NCBI RefSeq assembly: GCF_019578655.1
Contig: NC_063256.1
Coordinates: forward strand, 12,958,001 to 13,022,000
From: Ricinus communis
Lineage: Eukaryota; Streptophyta; Magnoliopsida; Malpighiales; Euphorbiaceae
DNA length: 64,000 bases
Reading direction: 5' to 3'
Part shown: positions 57,501 through 64,000 of the stretch, in pieces
Layout: each line of letters starts with the position of its first letter
How positions within the stretch are numbered: the first letter of the stretch is position 1
The notes under the pieces: generated by a model
What the model saw: only the letters and a program-made list of their open reading frames with translations
Told to the model about the DNA's origin: nothing
Database searches by the model: none
Position numbers and translations under genes: made by a program

Positions 57501-60500
57501 TTAACTAATAAATGAGATTTCTAATTATATAATAATTCTTAATTTTAAAAATTAGTATATTAATTATATTTTTAATATTGATTATATATTTAATATAGTA
57601 TTAATTTACTAAATAAATTATCATATTAATTATTATTTTAAAGTTATTTTATTTTTATTATATAAATAATAACGACTTAAATTATTATAATTTACGTGTA
57701 ACGCATATGATTAAAAAAATTAGTTATTACTAAAACAGCTTCAATAAGAATCTGCTTAGTTCAACTGATCTATACAACTGGTGACTAGCAGTTTATAGCT
57801 CGTAGCTGATGGCTGATAACTAATAACTAGCATCTAATAAATTAAACTTTAGTAAAATTTTATTAATAGTTGTTGTTTGTATGTCAAATGATTGTCAATA
57901 ATATAATTTAAATTTTTATAGATTTTATTTTAAAATATTATTTTTAATGGTACAAATTAATAAAAATAACCTATAATAATTAAAAATATTATAGTTAATT
58001 TTGATTAATTTAATTGTTTTTATTATTAGAAAATATTGTTAATTATGTTAAAAATATAAACCTCACTAATAAAAAAAAGGTTCTAGTTCCAAATGTTATA
58101 TTTATAAATATCATAATTATTTAACTATTAAATATTATTTTAAAATAATAATCATTTATTATGAATTATAAAAATTAATTATATGATATCAACTTAAAGT
58201 AAATTATTATTGATAAGTTTTAGTAAATATAATATTGTTTAAATAAATAAATAAATAAATAATTTATAACTGATAAGAAAAAGCTCTAAAATAAAGCTGA
58301 TAAATTAGTTATCACCTATATTTAACTACTAATTATTAGTCTTATCAGACGGATTTAATATAGTTATGGAAACTGCACAAAACTTTTAAACTAAATATTC
58401 ACTAAGTTTGTACGCACTACCTAATCACAGTTGTATTATTATTTATTAATCTTTCAAGGTCTTTATATTGCTGATTCATAATGCAATTGCAATACCAGTC
58501 ATAAAATATCCGCTTATATATAAAAATAATGCAAATTTAAATAATAACGAGTTAAATTATTTAAATCTATATGCAATGCATATAAATACAAAAATATTTT
58601 TTTATCTAAAAAAATATACTATAATTATCTCAAATTTTGATGATGATTTGAATATAATTTAGATATCTAAACTTAAATAGAATATTATAATTAAAAAACT
58701 TGGTTCCCTATTACTTTAAAAGTATTTCATATATTTTATTTTATTAAAACAAAATAAATAATTTATGTGTAAGATTTTAAATTAAATCTTATAATATTTA
58801 AGAATTTTAAGTTTTTGTAATAGTAATAATAAATGTAAGTACTATAAATTAATTCTTTTATATTTTAATCAATAACTAATTTAATTTAAATATATTATTC
58901 ATGAATATAATAGTAATAAGTTATATCTTGATGACCTTTTAATTAATTTGATTGTGATAAATTAGAATAATTTTAATTATATGACATTATATTTATATAA
59001 ATGCATTTCAATAGTTACAAAATAAACATAAAAATATTAATATATTAATATAAAAAGTAAAGACATACTTTAATTTATTATGATATTTTTTGAGATTAGA
59101 AAATAATATTAAATTAAAATAATATAAAAAGAACAGACTAAAAATTGAAATTAAAATAATAAGTATTAAAAATTAAAAATTTAGTTATAAAAATGATATT
59201 TTTAAAATATTAAATAAGTTACCATATTAATTTTAAACTTTTCTAATTCATCAATAATAAGTTAAACTATGAGGAAAAAAACTAATATATGAAAGCACAA
59301 AAGGAGAATTTTTTGAACTGACTAAAACATCTTTAGAGTTAATCAATAATTACTAATTTTATTATAATACATATAATTAATTTAATTTCTTAATTCTAAT
59401 AAAACCAATTAGTGATTAATCTAATTCAATTATAATTTTTCATAAGAAATTGATAAAAAATACTATGTTATACTATACAAAAAATATTTGATAAATTGTT
59501 ATACAATACAATATTTATAAAAAATATTTAATTATTATTTTTCTTTGCAGTATATGTAAGATGAAGTTCAAATAAGTTAATATGAATTTTTATATAAAAA
59601 TAAAAAATTAAAGAAGAAAAAATATATGTTATTTTTTATTAATATAGTAATTCATGTGTTTATTATTTTAATAATATTTTATCTATAGAATTATTTATTA
59701 TTTGATATTTTTATTAATATCTTACTCATTTTTATTATTAATTACTCTAAGTGGTCAATATCATTTTTTAATATAAATTTATATAAAATCTAATTATTTA
59801 ATAAGTTTGTAAAATATATAATAACATTTGGGTTTTATTATACTGTAAAAATATAATAATTAAATGATTAAATATTATTAATAAATATAAATAATCAATG
59901 TGTGTAATGCGCGTGACGGAAAATAAATTGAGTTAGTATTTAATATATTTTAAATTGATTTTATAGTTTAGAGTAAATTTATGGATATCGCTATCAAATT
60001 AATTTTTATGAAATTACTCTTTTATTTTTTTTTATGGTAACTCATAGATTAACAACTTATGGCATTCATGCAATATAAATGTGTAATTAAATATCTCTTT
60101 TTCTCCAGAGTCAGAAAATACAAATAAATCCTTTGAAGCAAATTAAGCAAACTAATCAGCTAATAATTAATCTGTTTTCTGTTAGCGGTGATGTCATGAT
60201 GGAGCCAAAAAAAAAGTTTATTAGGAAATTCAATGGCCAAAATAGATGCCACGTGTAAAACTCTTAAGTGAACAACCAAATTTCCAAGAAATCTGTACCC
60301 TGTCCAACAAGTTAGCAACTCTACCTCAATTCCGATATTTATAATCATCAATACTATCCTGTTAGATTTTAATACTTATAAAAAAAATATAGTTATATTT
60401 TATATAAAATTAATTTTTATATAATAATAGAAAATTTTAGTTTTGATTTGGACCAGTTACAAATAGAAATAAATTTTCTATTGTAATAAATTATAAATTT

Positions 60501-60827
60501 TTAAGTCTTATTTTAAGAAAATATTTTTATATATAGTAATATTTGTATATATAATTTTAAAAAATATGGTATATGCTATATTTTATCTTACTGTAATATA
60601 TTGTTTTATCTCATCAATTTTATTTGTATAATATAACAAGATATTAATGTATCTTATCTCTGGTTTCTAGCATCTCACTAATAAGATTAAATATTAAGTC
60701 TAAAGAAAATTTTATAGTACTCAACATCCTTATAAATTTTAGTTAGTCTCAAGTACATAACTATAAAGAGATTTTAATATAATTCTAAATTTTCTATTGT
60801 TAAAAGTTTATGTTTGATATAATGGTC
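54546..60827. other. AT-rich intergenic tract, no gene recognised
   Basis: Very high A+T, with runs such as (AAATA)n near 58240-58262 and a TAG trinucleotide run near 57252-57265. Near 57730-57850 the phrase AGCTGATGGCTGATAACTAA resembles ends of small plant transposons, and 58260-58370 may hold the matching end, but the boundaries are unclear. The few short open frames here have composition expected by chance. Confidence 0.5.
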
Positions 60828-61048
60828 ATTTCGATCAGCTATTATTATCATATTTATCGTGTTTAGTAACATAGATTTGTAGCTTAATAACTCAGAAATG
60901 TTATTGTTTGATCATTAAATTAACTCATCGGATCAATGACTTCTTTACTGTGATTTGACAGTCAAATAATAAATTTAGAAGTTGTTAAACTTTAAACTTA
61001 AATTATCATACATAGACAATATGATAATAATAAATAATCATCAAAATA
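60828..61048. mobile_element. Hairpin MITE, family copy B (reverse orientation)
   Basis: Reverse complement aligns along the length of 52160-52378: shared blocks include TCATTGATCCGATGAG (against GATAAG), TTTGACTGTCAAAT-like centre and CGATAAATATGATAATAATA near one end. Two copies 8.5 kb apart in opposite orientation define a family. Confidence 0.6.
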
Positions 61049-62099
61049 AGATGATTGAACTTTTGTGAATCATAACTTTTCAACGAGATATTTATTTTTA
61101 TTATGATTTATAATTATTATATCTTTTTTAAAAGAAAGTTACTTGAAGTTTTTAAAAAGTGAATCCGCGTGATATTTTAACATAATTATATGTATTCCTT
61201 TGGTTAAATACTTTCACACAAAAAACAATTACCAAACAAAACTAGCATGAAAATTAAAATTTGGTAGAATTGTTAATCACACTCTTGAAACATTCTACTT
61301 TGCACACTTTTGAAAATTCTGCTTTGAAATTCAGTTCAGGAATAAATAAAAAATAATAAGAAATTATTAGTTAGGAATATTAATTTCTATACTTATTAAA
61401 TTTGAGTTTCTTTAATTAGAGAAATTGGTACATGCAAGGTGATGATTTGATTAAGTTCTAGCGATAATCAATAAGAGAATAGGAGAGTGAGAGATTTATT
61501 GCAGAGATAAAAAAATGTAAATGATCTAATAAATAACTAAATAGTCAATAAGAATTGAGACACATAAAGAAAAAAGAGTGAACAATGGTTAGGTACAACA
61601 ACTGAAAATAAAATATTCTATTATATGAAAAATATAAATCATAATTTAGTTTAGTTATTTTGTTTAAAATGCTAACTAAATTTGAATTTAATTATATTTT
61701 TGAACAATAACAAGTAATATAATTTTATATATTTAATATTTTTACTATAAATTATAAGTGGGTCAAATTTAAATTAAACATCAACTTAAATTTAGTTTCT
61801 CTAAATCAATATTTTTCTTTTTATTTTTTAACGGTTGAACAGTGTACATAAGTACTTTCAGTTCAAAACTAATTCATGACATTAAACCTTAACACGACTT
61901 TACCTTTTAAGATTTCGAGCCAATTCATGAACCAAACTGTTGACCAAAAAATGATTCTGAATTTAACCAATCCAATTGGTGAGGATATGTTATGGACTGA
62001 CAGGTAGTGACACCACTCTTCAAATACAATATCTACTCAACATGTAAAGTATTCTACTTTTACCAATAACAATACCCATTTCATTATATGTCAAAGATC

Positions 62100-64000
62100 A
62101 TTTTATCTCAATCTAATTTTTAATGCTCTTTATTGTTGTGATCTTAGATTTCGGTTAATATTAATTGTAGATTTAAGGAAGTGATGAATCACCTAGCATG
62201 ATTGATGAATGCCTGATAAGATGATCCTCAAAAGAGTATACTTGTAGACGAGTAAATAACATAATCATCGGAGATGAATTCCGTAGATCCACTCCTATGC
62301 TTAAGTTAGAAATTTAAAGGAACAAGAAGTCAAGTATAGGATTGTCAAAGTGAATGTAACGTGCCTCAAACCATGAGTCATAATCTCTTTATATAGAGTT
62401 AAGTTGGTCCTTATTCGTATATGAATAGGACTCATCTCTTAGCAATTAGGGAATTAGTCTTCTAACTAGATTCTGTCTCTTTATCTGTTCGAATTTTCTC
62501 CTCATGATTCCATGATGAGCATGTTATTTGGAACTTCTCTTCTAGTCAAGAATCCATGTCCATTCATGACTTAGATATTGACTTGTCGTTCTTTCGTATT
62601 GTTCGGATCTCCTTATCCTAATTGGACTAAAAGAGTTTTGTGTGTAGTTATCACTTGTCCCCCCAAAGTATACACCGAATATTTATGTTCGACGTTTCTT
62701 AGGTTTCTTCAAGTGAAATATTTCGCAACTTCAAATGTGAGGTTATGTTGATCTCTTTCAAACAAGTTAGATTTCATGTTGTTAACATTTAAGTTGCTCG
62801 ATATAAAATAATTTGAATTTTTGAATAAGAGACGTATCATTTCACCTTATTTCTGACAGTTGCCTCGTTTATATAATCGATATGACTTTTAATGTCACTT
62901 TTCATTTAATGTCCTTATCTTTTCACCTTTTTTCATTTTTTCCTATATCTTCCTTTCCTTACCTCTTTCTTTCTTTTACCTCAACTTTTATCCTTTCTTT
63001 CTCTTTGTATTTCTAGGCATTCTGTAACTCCTTTTGCTCTTTGCTTTTCTAGGTTTTACTTACTGACAACTTTCTTCTCGCTTATTGTGGTTGATTGTAG
63101 CAAGCTTTTGTCAATAGTAAGTCTTCTTTCTATAACTTTTATTATGTGTTTAGTCATTTAGATATCATGGCTAGCACTCTCAATGAATTTGGGGAAAGTA
63201 CCTCATTTGGTCTAGGTTCAAATTCTAGCAATTCTCTAGAAAATGATCATCCTCTGATAACCTTTGTAGATTTAGCAATGTTTAAAAAATTTTGTACAAA
63301 ATACTTGACGTTTATACTTTATCTTTTTGCCCCAACTATTCTTTTGCCAATACTACTCGTGTTGATAACAAAATGCTCTTTATGAAGAACATCTTAAGGA
63401 TGGGTTTAGGTTGCCTCTGGATAATTATTCAGAGTCTTTATACAAATCCCCAGGTGTTTGCCCTAGCCAACCCTAATTCAATTAGGTTAGCTATTGCTTT
63501 TAAGCAGTTATGCTCCGAGCATAACATTGTTGCTAGTGCCATCATCCGCCTCATGTCTTATTCTCCTATTCGAGTATTTGAGCACGACTTGTGTATATAA
63601 AAGATCAAACGAGTAGTAAAATTTTTGACGATCTTCCTTAATCTCTAAGGGATTGGACTTATCATTCACTATTCTCTTCCCTTGTTGGGTTTTGGTATAA
63701 ACCTCATGCATTTTCTCTTCAAGAACTCTCTTCCACAGAGGAGGCTGATGCTGCTCGATTGTCCAAGATTTTGGAGCACAATCCTCCTTCAACACTAATT
63801 TTTACCTTGACAAAACGTCTAGTTATCTTACTCCTCCAAATATGAAAGATGAGCTGATCTTAGTAAGCCATTTCTTTTTTTATTTTTTCTAGCATATTCT
63901 TGGTTTTGCGCTGGCATTTTTTTAATTTCTTTTACAGTGATTGATTATAGTAAGATTCGTCAGGCAAAAAAGAAAATTGTTGCTTTTCATCGGCAAGGCA
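62100..64000 (+). mobile_element. 5' part of a Ty3/gypsy-type element (LTR/leader and gag-like start), runs off right edge
   Basis: 62150-63150 has no open frame and reads like a retrotransposon LTR and leader (C-rich CTTGTCCCCCCAAAGTATA near 62657). From ~63168 gag-like protein sequence begins. The left boundary was not defined by a TSD or TG dinucleotide, so 62100 is approximate. Confidence 0.5.
63168..63990 (+). pseudogene. Gag-like N-terminal protein of a gypsy-type element (PF04195-like), frameshifted
   Basis: Seen: ATG 63168 reads MASTLNEFGESTSFGLGSNS, then across a shift KMLFMKNILRMG, a second shift GCLWxx (family GFRLPL) and NPNSIRLAIAFKQLCSEHNI. Further on, in another frame, come SLRDWTYHSLFSSLVGFW and TEEADAARLSKILEHNPPST. 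Known: the GFRLPL....NSxRLxxxFxxLC pattern is that of the putative gypsy type transposon domain found at the start of many plant elements. Near 63864 a GTAAG and near 63938 a TTTTACAG could bound an intron, after which SKIRQAKKKIVAFHRQG continues to the edge. The assignment is from memory of the domain pattern. Confidence 0.5.

Noticed and set aside
63508..63795. 95-codon minus-strand frame at right edge
   Set aside because: Antisense of the gag-like sequence, which has recognisable motifs on the plus strand.

Overview
This window is nuclear DNA from a flowering plant, very probably a eudicot. The genes have GT-AG introns, AT-rich intergenic DNA separates them, and LTR retrotransposons, MULE, hAT and MITE-like elements are abundant. 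One block is chloroplast-derived. The species cannot be fixed from the sequence alone.

Layout. 253-5103 (minus): first three coding exons of a STAR/KH-domain RNA-binding protein (SPIN1/Quaking-like); the KH domain lies off the left edge. Its ~4 kb second intron holds a 1,027-bp MULE-type transposon with a 9-bp target duplication and a GRF zinc-finger ORF. 5.1-25.4 kb is repeat territory: a foldback MITE (6181-6451), a decayed Ty1/copia element (7450 to ~13390), minisatellites made of small palindromes (17.0-18.55 kb), a decayed Ty3/gypsy gag (minus, ~20.9-21.85 kb) and a second MULE-like element (22267-23303).

25477-35388 is one Ty3/gypsy chromovirus (Tekay/Del type) on the minus strand, with two LTRs, a primer-binding site, a polypurine tract and a 5-bp target duplication. 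Its 5' LTR is chimeric: about 1.3 kb of LTR is replaced by 0.93 kb carrying the 5' end of a CCCH zinc-finger/ankyrin gene. Immediately beyond lie a chloroplast rpoA fragment with a 156-codon open frame (NUPT) and a decayed copy of a NudC/BOBBER1-type gene.

37.7-49.7 kb is the gene-bearing part. A three-pass membrane protein of unknown function (minus) and an mTERF-family organelle factor (plus) are divergent and share a short promoter region. About 4.5 kb further on is an intact seven-coding-exon BUD13 gene (pre-mRNA splicing, RES complex) with an in-frame 72-bp coding minisatellite. 49.7-62.1 kb is AT-rich with small transposons (an hAT-like element with 8-bp target duplication; two copies of one hairpin MITE family). 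The right edge (~62.1-64.0 kb) is the start of another gypsy-type element.

The four host genes are unrelated in function and form no operon. The most unusual features are the chimeric LTR, the 1.5-kb cluster of LTR element, plastid DNA and pseudogene beside it, and the palindrome-rich repeat arrays.
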